From an uncultured Oscillospiraceae bacterium (lineage in GTDB: Bacteria; Bacillota; Clostridia; Oscillospirales; Acutalibacteraceae): a stretch of 7,957 bases of DNA. Under the pieces are notes generated by a model, which ran no database searches, was not told where the DNA came from, and was given only the letters and a program-made list of their open reading frames with translations. Each line of letters starts with the position of its first letter. The first letter of the stretch is position 1. The stretch is taken from assembly GCA_958354085.1 (NCBI GenBank), contig CATWUX010000103.1, positions 1-7,957 of the forward strand, written 5' to 3'. The translations under genes were made by a program, and so were the position numbers. Below are positions 1-5,148 of the stretch, in pieces.

Positions 1-1
1 T

Positions 2-211
2 TCGCCGCCGGAGGAAGCGATCACCGATCATTTGGCGCTCCAGCAGGTGCTGCAGGAGCTGGAGCCGCGGGATCGGGCGCTGATCGTGCTGCGCTATCTC
101 AACCGGCAGACACAGCAGGTAACGGCGGAAAAGCTGGGCATGACGCAGGTGCAGGTTTCGCGGCGGGAGCGGGTTATTCTGGAAGAAATGCGCAAAAAAC
201 TGACCGGGTAG
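2..211 (+). CDS. Sporulation-type sigma-70 factor, C-terminal fragment (SigF/SigG-like)
   Basis: This is the last 69 codons of a gene whose 5' part lies outside the window, ending in TAG. The translation reads as sigma-70 region 4: an LEPRDRALIVLRYL segment, then TAEKLGMTQVQVSRRERVIL, which is the helix-turn-helix that contacts the -35 element, then a short basic tail. The QTQ...LGMTQVQVSR pattern is what I know from the forespore sigma factors SigF and SigG, which direct forespore-specific transcription after asymmetric division. The usual VSRLE is VSRRE here, a Leu-to-Arg change. The fragment cannot separate SigF from SigG (or a SigB-like factor), so I give no symbol. Base composition is GC-rich, like hflX and the prs-like gene at the other end of the window. 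A strong hairpin terminator follows within a few bases, so this is the last gene of its transcript. Confidence 0.85.
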   Translation, partial: SPPEEAITDHLALQQVLQELEPRDRALIVLRYLNRQTQQVTAEKLGMTQVQVSRRERVILEEMRKKLTG

Positions 212-213
212 TC

Positions 214-249
214 AAAAATAGTACCCGCCGATCGGCAGGTACTATTTTT
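214..249 (+). terminator. Intrinsic terminator of the sigma factor gene
   Basis: A perfect inverted repeat AAAAATAGTACC / GGTACTATTTTT starts just after the TAG stop. The 12-base loop itself folds (GCC GATC GGC). The right arm ends in a T run, giving a classic Rho-independent terminator. The A-rich left arm makes it potentially bidirectional. Confidence 0.9.
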
Positions 250-273
250 CTTTGACTTTTTTTCAAAAACCTC

Positions 274-302
274 TTGACATTTCCCGAAAATTCGATTATA
301 CT
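274..302 (+). promoter_or_regulatory. SigA-type promoter of the tRNA-Leu gene
   Basis: TTGACA at 274-279 and TATACT at 297-302 are separated by exactly 17 bases. This near-perfect promoter sits about 40 bases before the tRNA gene, so transcription should begin near 309, just at the leader hairpin. Confidence 0.85.
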
Positions 303-309
303 AGCTTCT

Positions 310-330
310 GCTGGCAAACGAGATGCCAGC
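310..330 (+). other. Hairpin in the pre-tRNA 5' leader
   Basis: GCTGGCA (310-316) and TGCCAGC (324-330) form a perfect 7-bp stem with a 7-base loop. It lies at the expected transcription start and ends 11 bases before the mature tRNA 5' end. It may protect or present the 5' leader for RNase P processing; that role is inference. Confidence 0.6.
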
Positions 331-341
331 AAACAGAATAT

Positions 342-428
342 GCGGATATGGCGGAACTGGCAGACGCGTTAGATTCAGGTTCTAATGATCGCAAGGTCAT
401 GGAGGTTCAAGTCCTCTTATCCGCACCA
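342..428 (+). tRNA. tRNA-Leu (anticodon CAG)
   Basis: A complete type II tRNA. The acceptor stem GCGGATA (342-348) pairs with TATCCGC (418-424), followed by discriminator A and an encoded CCA (426-428). The D arm uses GCG/CGC. The anticodon stem TTAGA/TCTAA encloses loop TTCAGGT with anticodon CAG at 376-378. A long variable arm (TGATC GCAA GGTCA) follows, then the T arm with loop TTCAAGT. The long variable arm and CAG anticodon identify leucine, decoding CUG, which is frequent in the GC-rich genes of this window. It is a single-gene unit with its own promoter and terminator. tRNA 3' ends are common integration sites, and the sequence downstream changes in composition. Confidence 0.97.
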
Positions 429-462
429 AAAAATCCCGATTGCGTAAGCAGTCGGGATTTTT
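429..462 (+). terminator. Intrinsic terminator of tRNA-Leu
   Basis: A 15-bp stem (AAAAATCCCGATTGC / GCAGTCGGGATTTTT, one G-U pair) is capped by the GNRA tetraloop GTAA and ends in a T run. It begins immediately after the tRNA CCA. Confidence 0.93.
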
Positions 463-551
463 ACTTTTACTTTTTCACTAATCACTCTTTACTCGACCGC
501 GCATTCGGGATTTTTGGAAAGTAATTAGGGCTTATCAGCAGGTCGAAGCAG

Positions 552-977
552 TCAAAAGTTTTGATGTTTTTTCCCTTTATTAAAAATGGCCTTTTTTATC
601 TTATATATTGCAATAACAGAAAAGATAACAATCGGTATAATAATCATCAAAAGAAAAAAATAAGTATCCATAAATAAAACAAAATATCCTATATATCCAC
701 CTATTGTTAGCAATATTAAAAAGATATAACCCATTAGTGGGAAAAAATCCATTGATTCCTTCTTGTGCTTTTGGGAATCTTCCACCCCTTTCAGCAGTTG
801 ATCTGTTGTGACATGAAAAATATCACTTAACAATAAAATCTTATCTGCCTCAGGCATAGTCTGCCCGGACTCCCATTTTGAGATTGCTTGTCTTGTTACA
901 TTAAGCTTATCCGCTAATTGTTCCTGTGAAAGATTTGCTTTTTTTCGTAGTTGAATAAGATTTTCTTGAAAACCCAT
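552..977 (-). CDS. Membrane-anchored XRE-family (Cro/CI) helix-turn-helix regulator
   Basis: A 141-residue protein. Residues about 7-62 are a Cro/CI-type DNA-binding domain (LRKKANLSQEQLADKLNVTR, then QAISKWESGQTMPEADKI), with recognition helix around VTRQAISKWE. Residues about 63-76 are a charged linker. Residues about 79-102 and 106-126 are two predicted membrane helices, followed by a Lys-rich cytosolic tail. This HTH-plus-membrane layout is common in Firmicutes, where such proteins are usually transcriptional regulators of unknown ligand; anchoring suggests sensing at or near the membrane. The start is fixed by AAAGGAGG (986-993) eight bases before ATG. The gene is clearly AT-rich compared with the sigma, hflX and prs-like genes, which suggests acquisition. 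It stands alone on the minus strand with no partner gene, so its target is probably its own promoter region or a distant gene. Confidence 0.9.
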   Translation of the reverse strand: MGFQENLIQLRKKANLSQEQLADKLNVTRQAISKWESGQTMPEADKILLLSDIFHVTTDQLLKGVEDSQKHKKESMDFFPLMGYIFLILLTIGGYIGYFVLFMDTYFFLLMIIIPIVIFSVIAIYKIKKAIFNKGKKHQNF

Positions 978-983
978 TAAAAT

Positions 984-1010
984 AGCCTCCTTTTTGAGTA
1001 TATTGTATCA
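984..1010 (-). promoter_or_regulatory. Promoter and ribosome binding site of the XRE regulator
   Basis: On the minus strand an extended -10 element TGATACAAT lies at 1002-1010, with no good -35 box at the normal distance. AAAGGAGGC (985-993) is a strong ribosome binding site. The 5' leader would be only about 20 bases. A GCAACTTT half-site at 1017-1024 lies between the -10 and the -35 position, a good place for a repressor. Confidence 0.6.
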
Positions 1011-1016
1011 TATAAG

Positions 1017-1104
1017 AAAGTTGCATTCTACTATGTTATTGTAACATTAGCGCAACTTAAAGTTGCGAGGTTTGTGAAATTTGCTTTGCAAGTGAAATAT
1101 TTCA
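1017..1104. promoter_or_regulatory. Cluster of short palindromes upstream of the XRE gene (candidate operators)
   Basis: Four short inverted repeats crowd into less than 90 bases: ATGTTA-TTG-TAACAT (1033-1047), CGCAACT-TAA-AGTTGCG (1051-1067), TTGC-TTT-GCAA (1081-1091) and the perfect palindrome TGAAATATTTCA (1093-1104). The heptamer AAGTTGC occurs three times: at 1018-1024, inverted at 1052-1058, and at 1060-1066. Cro/CI-type regulators normally bind short dyads near their own promoter, so autoregulation is plausible. The binding itself is inference. Confidence 0.5.
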
Positions 1105-1120
1105 TTGGTTATATAGTCTT

Positions 1121-1134
1121 GCGGGTTCAAGTCC
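1121..1134 (+). pseudogene. Possible tRNA 3'-arm remnant
   Basis: GCGGGTTCAAGTCC looks like the 5' half and loop of a tRNA T arm, and the 11-mer GGTTCAAGTCC (1124-1134) is identical to the T arm of the tRNA-Leu at 404-414. The matching 3' strand of the stem is absent (it continues ACATCG), and no tRNA body is visible upstream. Two tandem terminators begin 45 bases downstream, as expected behind a stable-RNA gene. It may be a broken tRNA or the far edge of an integration event. A chance match to a very conserved loop is also possible. Confidence 0.3.
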
Positions 1135-1179
1135 ACATCGAAATTTTAAGTCAGCATCTTTTTTGCTACCTGTTGACAC

Positions 1180-1222
1180 ACCTGCAGTGAGCAAGGCGCT
1201 CGCCGCAGGTTTTTCTTTTTTA
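1180..1222 (+). terminator. Intrinsic terminator, first of a tandem pair
   Basis: Stem ACCTGC (1180-1185) / GCAGGT (1205-1210), with an inner stem GTGAGC / GCTCGC around AAGGC, is followed by a run of Ts with one C interruption. No intact gene lies directly upstream on the plus strand, so it may be left over from a lost gene. Confidence 0.75.
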
Positions 1223-1227
1223 CAATG

Positions 1228-1250
1228 GGATGCCCGCGGCCGGCATTTTT
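1228..1250 (+). terminator. Second terminator-like hairpin
   Basis: ATGCC (1230-1234) pairs with GGCAT (1242-1246), extendable by two G-U pairs, with a 7-base GC-rich loop and a T run to 1250. The stem is short, but its position right after the first terminator suggests a tandem pair insulating the gene that follows. Confidence 0.5.
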
Positions 1251-1336
1251 CGCTATTTCTTTGCACCTGCGGTGAGCATGTTTCAATAATCTCGTCGTTT
1301 TTTGTTTTATATAGGCGTGAGGGAGATGCATTTGGC

Positions 1337-1366
1337 TTGACAAATGTAATAAATATAGTGTACTAT
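1337..1366 (+). promoter_or_regulatory. SigA-type promoter of the membrane coiled-coil gene
   Basis: TTGACA (1337-1342) is followed at 18 bases by TACTAT (1361-1366). A perfect TATAAT overlaps at 1364-1369, but its spacing of 21 bases is too long. Transcription should start near 1373, leaving a leader of about 125 bases before the start codon. Confidence 0.65.
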
Positions 1367-1381
1367 AATGGATAATTATGG

Positions 1382-1413
1382 GGGTTCTTTGTGTGCTTTC
1401 AAAGCAAAGTCCC
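1382..1413 (+). other. Hairpin in the 5' leader of the membrane coiled-coil gene
   Basis: GGG (1382-1384) / CCC (1411-1413), CTTT (1387-1390) / AAAG (1406-1409) and TGCTT / AAGCA around TCA can form an interrupted stem at the very start of the predicted transcript (the outermost A of the last two helices is shared). No T run follows, so it is not a terminator. It may stabilise the mRNA 5' end. I recognise no riboswitch in this leader. Confidence 0.35.
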
Positions 1414-1497
1414 TCGGCAATTGATCTCCAACACTTTCAATCGCATATAGAATCCTAAACGAGCCCCTTTTATACTATGAGGGAAAGAGGAAAAAAG

Positions 1498-2682
1498 ATG
1501 AGCAGAGAGAGCGAGCTTGCCGTTCTGCAGGGCATGAAGCAGAAAATCCTTTCCATTTATGAGATTATTGATCGGTGCAAGAACACCCAAAGCGAGTATG
1601 CACAATTGCAGGCAGAGCGGGAAAACAACACCCGTCCCGCGCTTGATTTGCCGCGCCCCAACAAAAAGAGTACATTGGAAAAGAAGTATACCGACCTCTG
1701 GCGCCAAAGCCATTTGAACAATGACCGGATACGGCTTTTTTCCGTGATTGCGGGCGCCGCACTTATTTTGGCATACATCGTATTGCTGGGGTTTGATGAT
1801 TTCGGCGGCACGGGCTTTTTCATCAAACCGGAGAAGGTTTTCAAACCGCAATCCGCAGAGCAGTATGTCGCGAAAATAATTGAGTTTTGCCTTCTTATTG
1901 CCATGCCGGTTGCTCTGGCCGTTCTGCCCCCTCTGATTTTTTTCCTGCAGGAAACTAAGCCGATCATTATCGTAGGCGCTATTGCGCTTTTTTTCACTAT
2001 TATATCCTACTTTATCGAGGGTGCTTACACGCTTCTTCCGCTCATCCTGTTTGCGCTGACAGTGGCGTGCTGCGCGTTTATTCCCATGATCCGGAAAGCC
2101 ATGGCGAATCACCCCGTCTTTACCGCGCAGCAACAGCAAGAGCTGGCAGAGGCGGAGCAGCAGGATCAGAACATTATCACCGACAACAAACAAAAGAACG
2201 AGCAAGCTGATCGTGAATGGGCGGAAAAACGCGCGAAACGCTTGCCTGAGCTGGACAGGGAACAAAGCCGGCTCGCAAAACAGTTTGAACAGTTGAAAAC
2301 AGAGCTGGATGAAGAAAATGCGGCTTTGGAAGCAATGAAGGGCTTGGGCCGGGATGAAAAGCAGCTTAATATTATCGACAGTCTGATTTATTTTATCGAA
2401 ACCTGCCGCGCCGACTCCATTAAAGAAGCTTTGCATGAATATGACAAGATGGTGGCCAATCAGCAGTTGCTGGAGCTGCAGCGCCAGCGTAACAAGCTGG
2501 AAGAACAACGCATTGCAAACGAGGCCGCCGACCGCAAGAAGCAGCTGCAACTTTTGGAACAGCAGGAAGCTGCAAGGTCGATAGAAGCCAACGATTCTGC
2601 CAGAGCCCGTCAAGAAATGATTAGTGCTGTTCGCGCAATGGAGTGGTATCAATGGGCAGAATTCAACGGATTAAATAAATAA
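1498..2682 (+). CDS. Four-helix membrane protein with N- and C-terminal coiled coils, function unknown
   Basis: I do not recognise a named family. I place the start at ATG 1498 (394 residues) because AGAGGA lies just upstream at good spacing; the in-frame ATG at 1477 has no ribosome binding site. Residues about 1-75 are polar and helical. Four hydrophobic helices follow at about 80-99, 127-150, 154-173 and 178-197. The rest is a long, charged, Gln/Glu/Lys-rich region with strong coiled-coil character at about 209-282 and 324-363. Between them, residues about 299-316 (FIETCRADSIKEALHEYD) resemble a motif I remember, from memory only, as GRADTLKEALNLYEEE in many clostridial proteins of unknown role. 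The C terminus ends in an aromatic segment (MEWYQWAEF). It is a single-gene unit with its own promoter, and the gene facing it is unrelated. It could be a membrane-tethered scaffold, but nothing shows a partner. The long open frame on the opposite strand is a shadow. Confidence 0.8.
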   Translation: MSRESELAVLQGMKQKILSIYEIIDRCKNTQSEYAQLQAERENNTRPALDLPRPNKKSTLEKKYTDLWRQSHLNNDRIRLFSVIAGAALILAYIVLLGFDDFGGTGFFIKPEKVFKPQSAEQYVAKIIEFCLLIAMPVALAVLPPLIFFLQETKPIIIVGAIALFFTIISYFIEGAYTLLPLILFALTVACCAFIPMIRKAMANHPVFTAQQQQELAEAEQQDQNIITDNKQKNEQADREWAEKRAKRLPELDREQSRLAKQFEQLKTELDEENAALEAMKGLGRDEKQLNIIDSLIYFIETCRADSIKEALHEYDKMVANQQLLELQRQRNKLEEQRIANEAADRKKQLQLLEQQEAARSIEANDSARARQEMISAVRAMEWYQWAEFNGLNK

Positions 2683-2789
2683 AGAATCTATCTTCTTATG
2701 GGCATATGCAAAAGGTATTTGATCAATAGACCGTCTCATCATCTTTAAAATTCAAAACCACGGTTCGTCGCAATACAGAGATAACATAA

Positions 2790-2838
2790 AAAGCGAGTGC
2801 TTATAACCAATCTCAATTTGGATATAAGCACTCGCTTT
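2790..2838. terminator. Long hairpin terminator between converging genes
   Basis: A perfect 16-bp stem, AAAGCGAGTGCTTATA (2790-2805) / TATAAGCACTCGCTTT (2823-2838), has a 17-base loop that can pair further (CCAA/TTGG). On the minus strand the stem runs into TTTTT, so it terminates the lipoprotein gene at 2854-3885. On the plus strand the T tail is short, but it probably also stops transcripts of the gene ending at 2682. The rest of 2683-2853 shows nothing else. Confidence 0.85.
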
Positions 2839-2853
2839 ATTAGAATCGGTCAA

Positions 2854-3885
2854 TCACTCTGTGGTAGCAGAATACCTGTTCCGATAAGAACAATACTCCT
2901 CATATCTGCCGCTTTCAAAATCATCGAGGAAATAGTCTTTACAGGCACCTGGGTCCATAAAGAACATCATACCGTCAATCGACAGCGTTCTGTAGCTGTC
3001 AATATCCAGCATAACATACTCCAAATAGGCTTTTCCGGTAACAGGCACAAAGGTTGCCTTTTCGGCTATATTCCCGTTATCGTAATAATATACGGGGCTC
3101 ATTTCGTACTTGGTTGAGTCGCACTGCGCTAAACCGGCCGCAAATCCGTTCGGCAAAATGACGTCGACCGTTTCTCCCGAAGCGGTTTTTGCCGTCCATT
3201 CCAGATGGTCTGTGTCGGGCTTCATACGGAAAGAAGTGATATCAAATTCGTCCTTCGGAAAATAAGTCATTTCAAAACTTCCGCGCTCGTTCTCATACCT
3301 CGGAGGAATATAACATTGATAAAGAGGACCTTTGCTTCCCATGAACCATTCGGTTGCAAGATGAATTTCTTCAAGCTGTTCCTTTGCCTCATCAAACGAA
3401 CTATCACCTGAGCCGGCGGCGACTTTATAATCAGTCAGGCTATCATATTTGTCAGTCGAAAGGTCAAGCATAAACCAATCTTTGGATTTCCCATCCGATT
3501 TTTCGCCGTTTTTCGTAATTTCGCTTTCGTATGACCAAAAGGTAATATACTCCGTTTCCTCGTAACTGGCGAGCTTGGCACTTTGTTCTACTTTAACCTC
3601 GCCGTTTTCATCGTAGACGGTAATCTTTATCGTATCGAGCACATAGGTATCCTCGGCGTAGGTAATATCGTAGGTATACTGCGGCTTGCCGTCAGGAGTA
3701 AAGGATTCCATGTGGGTAGGCAGCCAATACCAACGTTCCCCTTTTTCGTTCGCTACCGAAATAATCCGATTTGAGTCATCGACCTTATTTTTCGACAGGC
3801 CGGACGAAATCTTATCAAGAACAGCGCATGACGAAAGAGAAATCACCATAGCGCTACATAATAAAATGTGCAGTATTCTTTTCAT
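2854..3885 (-). CDS. Secreted lipoprotein of unknown function
   Basis: A 343-residue protein starting at ATG 3885. Five more in-frame codons reach a TTG, but ATG 3885 puts MKRIL directly before the hydrophobic core of a lipoprotein signal peptide ending in lipobox LSSC (Cys20), and GGGGCGA lies before it as a weak ribosome binding site. After cleavage by signal peptidase II the protein should be lipid-anchored on the outer face of the membrane. The mature part is acidic and rich in Tyr and Trp (RWYWLPTHMESF near residues 51-62), with beta-strand-like alternation and no membrane helix. Four further Cys residues (about 191, 255, 315, 332) could form disulfides. I see no catalytic motif and no domain I can name. 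It lies head-to-tail behind another lipoprotein gene, about 107 bases downstream, with its own promoter, and ends at a strong hairpin. The pair may share a surface role; this is inference. Confidence 0.85.
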   Translation of the reverse strand: MKRILHILLCSAMVISLSSCAVLDKISSGLSKNKVDDSNRIISVANEKGERWYWLPTHMESFTPDGKPQYTYDITYAEDTYVLDTIKITVYDENGEVKVEQSAKLASYEETEYITFWSYESEITKNGEKSDGKSKDWFMLDLSTDKYDSLTDYKVAAGSGDSSFDEAKEQLEEIHLATEWFMGSKGPLYQCYIPPRYENERGSFEMTYFPKDEFDITSFRMKPDTDHLEWTAKTASGETVDVILPNGFAAGLAQCDSTKYEMSPVYYYDNGNIAEKATFVPVTGKAYLEYVMLDIDSYRTLSIDGMMFFMDPGACKDYFLDDFESGRYEEYCSYRNRYSATTE

Positions 3886-3899
3886 AAAATCGCCCCACA

Positions 3900-3956
3900 A
3901 TCACTATTAAAGTGATCTTTTGTTATATTATACCGCTTCTTTTGCAATTTTGGGAA
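3900..3956 (-). promoter_or_regulatory. Promoter and dyad upstream of the lipoprotein gene 2854-3885
   Basis: On the minus strand a perfect TATAAT (3927-3932) is preceded at 18 bases by a weak TTCCCA (3951-3956). Between it and the start codon lies ATCACT-ATTAA-AGTGAT (3900-3916), a 6-bp inverted repeat near the expected transcript start that could be an operator or an mRNA 5' hairpin. Confidence 0.5.
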
Positions 3957-3979
3957 CAGAACCTTTTTGTGTTCTTCCC
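3952..3979 (-). terminator. Weak hairpin after the RsgI-domain lipoprotein gene
   Basis: GGGAACAGAAC (3952-3962) can pair with GTTCTTCCC (3971-3979) with a 2-base bulge. It begins 14 bases past the stop of the upstream minus-strand gene, but no T run follows, so termination would be inefficient and read-through into the next lipoprotein gene is likely. Confidence 0.3.
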
Positions 3980-3992
3980 ATCACTGTTAATA

Positions 3993-5105
3993 TCACTCGG
4001 CAACAAAGGTGAACTCGGCTCCGACGGGTATATTCCCTATACCTTCGAATTTGTCCGGGGCGGAGGTGCATTTCAGCGTGTTTTCACCGGTTCTGGTAAG
4101 GACAAGCTTATTTCCCGAGGGGTCAGTAAGAGTTACGGTGTCGTTCTCTTCCGTTACGGTTTCAATAGGGGCTCCGCCGCCCATTCCGAAATAATAGTAC
4201 TCCCCGCCGAATTCTCCACATTTATCTTTAATAATATTGGGATCGTTTTGCATTTCAGGCGGCATAGTGCTAAGCAAAACTCCGGTTCTCACGCTGGCAG
4301 AGTTTTCACCGGATTTGCACACGATTATAGTGACCGAATACAGTTTCTCTTCGTTCAAGTATTGCAGCGTCCATTTTCCTTGCTTTTGAAGAACAGAAGT
4401 CGGCTTGAAGTCCGGATCTTTTGCCTTGCAGCGAGTGCATACGCCGTCCTTGTAGTCATGCCCGAGAGCCGAGCCTTCAACCGCTCCGCAAGAGCACTTT
4501 TTCGGCTCGGTGCAGGTTGCATCGGAAAAGCTATGCGTGTGTGAGGGCTCAGACGAGCTAGGATTATCGGTTGGTTCTGTCTCAGATGAGCTAGGATTAT
4601 CGGTTGATTCTGTCTCAGATGAGCTTGAGTCGTTAGTAGGTTTAATTTCGCTGACGTTGATATTGACATTGATTTTTAACTCGTTGGCAATATCTGTGGC
4701 CTTTTTCTCAGCCTTGTCCAGGATATCAGTTTTGGCTGTATCCGCTTCCTTGCTTTCAACGATTTCAAAGTTGATCGTCGCATCGGCTTTGACAAAGCCA
4801 CTTTTGTTTGCTTCCGTAACAATGGCTTCGATAACGGTTTCAAAATTTTGATTTTCAAAAGAGATGCTGTCTTTAATGGATTCCGCGTCTTTGTTTACCG
4901 CTTCCACTGCCAAAACCGTTCCGTTTTCATCCAGATAAAGTCTAAATTGCGGATTGATGGTAATGAGCAGAACAGAAGCATACTGTTCAGGCTTAACAAA
5001 GCCTTGGGTTGAACTCTCGGAGCTGGAAGAAGTACCACCTTTACCGCATGAGACAAGTGCCAAAGCCAGACAAAGCGCCAATGCAATAGATAGTATTTTT
5101 TTCAT
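3993..5105 (-). CDS. Lipoprotein with RsgI-like periplasmic domain and zinc-ribbon-like segment
   Basis: A 370-residue protein; ATG 5105 follows GGGAGGG at ideal spacing. Residues 1-20 are a lipoprotein signal peptide with lipobox LVSC (Cys20), then a Gly/Ser spacer. Residues about 42-151 (ASVLLITINPQFRLYLDENG ... VLAVEAVNKDAESI ... INVNINV) match what I know as the extracytoplasmic domain of RsgI-type anti-sigma factors, including the Asn51-Pro52 motif; in RsgI this bond is reported to undergo self-cleavage. The cytosolic anti-sigma part and membrane helix of RsgI are absent. Residues about 158-188 are a Ser/Glu/Thr/Pro linker with an 11-residue repeat. Residues about 189-228 hold H189, H191, C198, C204, C206, H216, C223 and C226, a zinc-ribbon-like pattern seen in clostridial surface proteins. 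Residues about 234-370 form an unrecognised, probably beta-rich C-terminal domain. It probably sits on the outer membrane face. A role in sensing or binding is inference. Confidence 0.85.
   Translation of the reverse strand: MKKILSIALALCLALALVSCGKGGTSSSSESSTQGFVKPEQYASVLLITINPQFRLYLDENGTVLAVEAVNKDAESIKDSISFENQNFETVIEAIVTEANKSGFVKADATINFEIVESKEADTAKTDILDKAEKKATDIANELKINVNINVSEIKPTNDSSSSETESTDNPSSSETEPTDNPSSSEPSHTHSFSDATCTEPKKCSCGAVEGSALGHDYKDGVCTRCKAKDPDFKPTSVLQKQGKWTLQYLNEEKLYSVTIIVCKSGENSASVRTGVLLSTMPPEMQNDPNIIKDKCGEFGGEYYYFGMGGGAPIETVTEENDTVTLTDPSGNKLVLTRTGENTLKCTSAPDKFEGIGNIPVGAEFTFVAE
4549..4625. repeat. 33-bp tandem repeat, about 2.3 copies, inside a lipoprotein gene
   Basis: Units at 4549-4581 and 4582-4614 differ at two bases, and a partial third copy begins at 4615. 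The period of 33 keeps the frame and encodes the 11-residue unit SSSETE(S/P)TDNP in the linker of the gene at 3993-5105. Copy number could vary between strains by slippage and change the length of the linker. Confidence 0.9.
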
Positions 5106-5148
5106 TTTTTACCCTCCCAAAATATAATTATACTTATTATATATACTT

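Noticed and set aside
252..524. 90-codon plus-strand reading frame across the tRNA
   Set aside because: It translates the tRNA-Leu gene itself (the ADMAELADALDSGS string is the usual false peptide of tRNA-Leu) and two terminators or promoters; it has no ribosome binding site.
552..1375. XRE gene as half of a toxin-antitoxin pair or phage repressor
   Set aside because: No adjacent partner gene with a ribosome binding site exists on either strand, and the membrane helices do not fit an antitoxin or a CI repressor.
1399..2652. 417-codon minus-strand reading frame opposite the membrane coiled-coil gene
   Set aside because: It mirrors the sense gene, which has the promoter, ribosome binding site and coherent helices; the antisense product is an irregular Leu/Phe/Cys-rich string without domains.
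4549..4625. Short direct repeats as a possible CRISPR array
   Set aside because: Units are contiguous without spacers, keep the reading frame and encode a Ser/Glu/Pro linker inside a lipoprotein.
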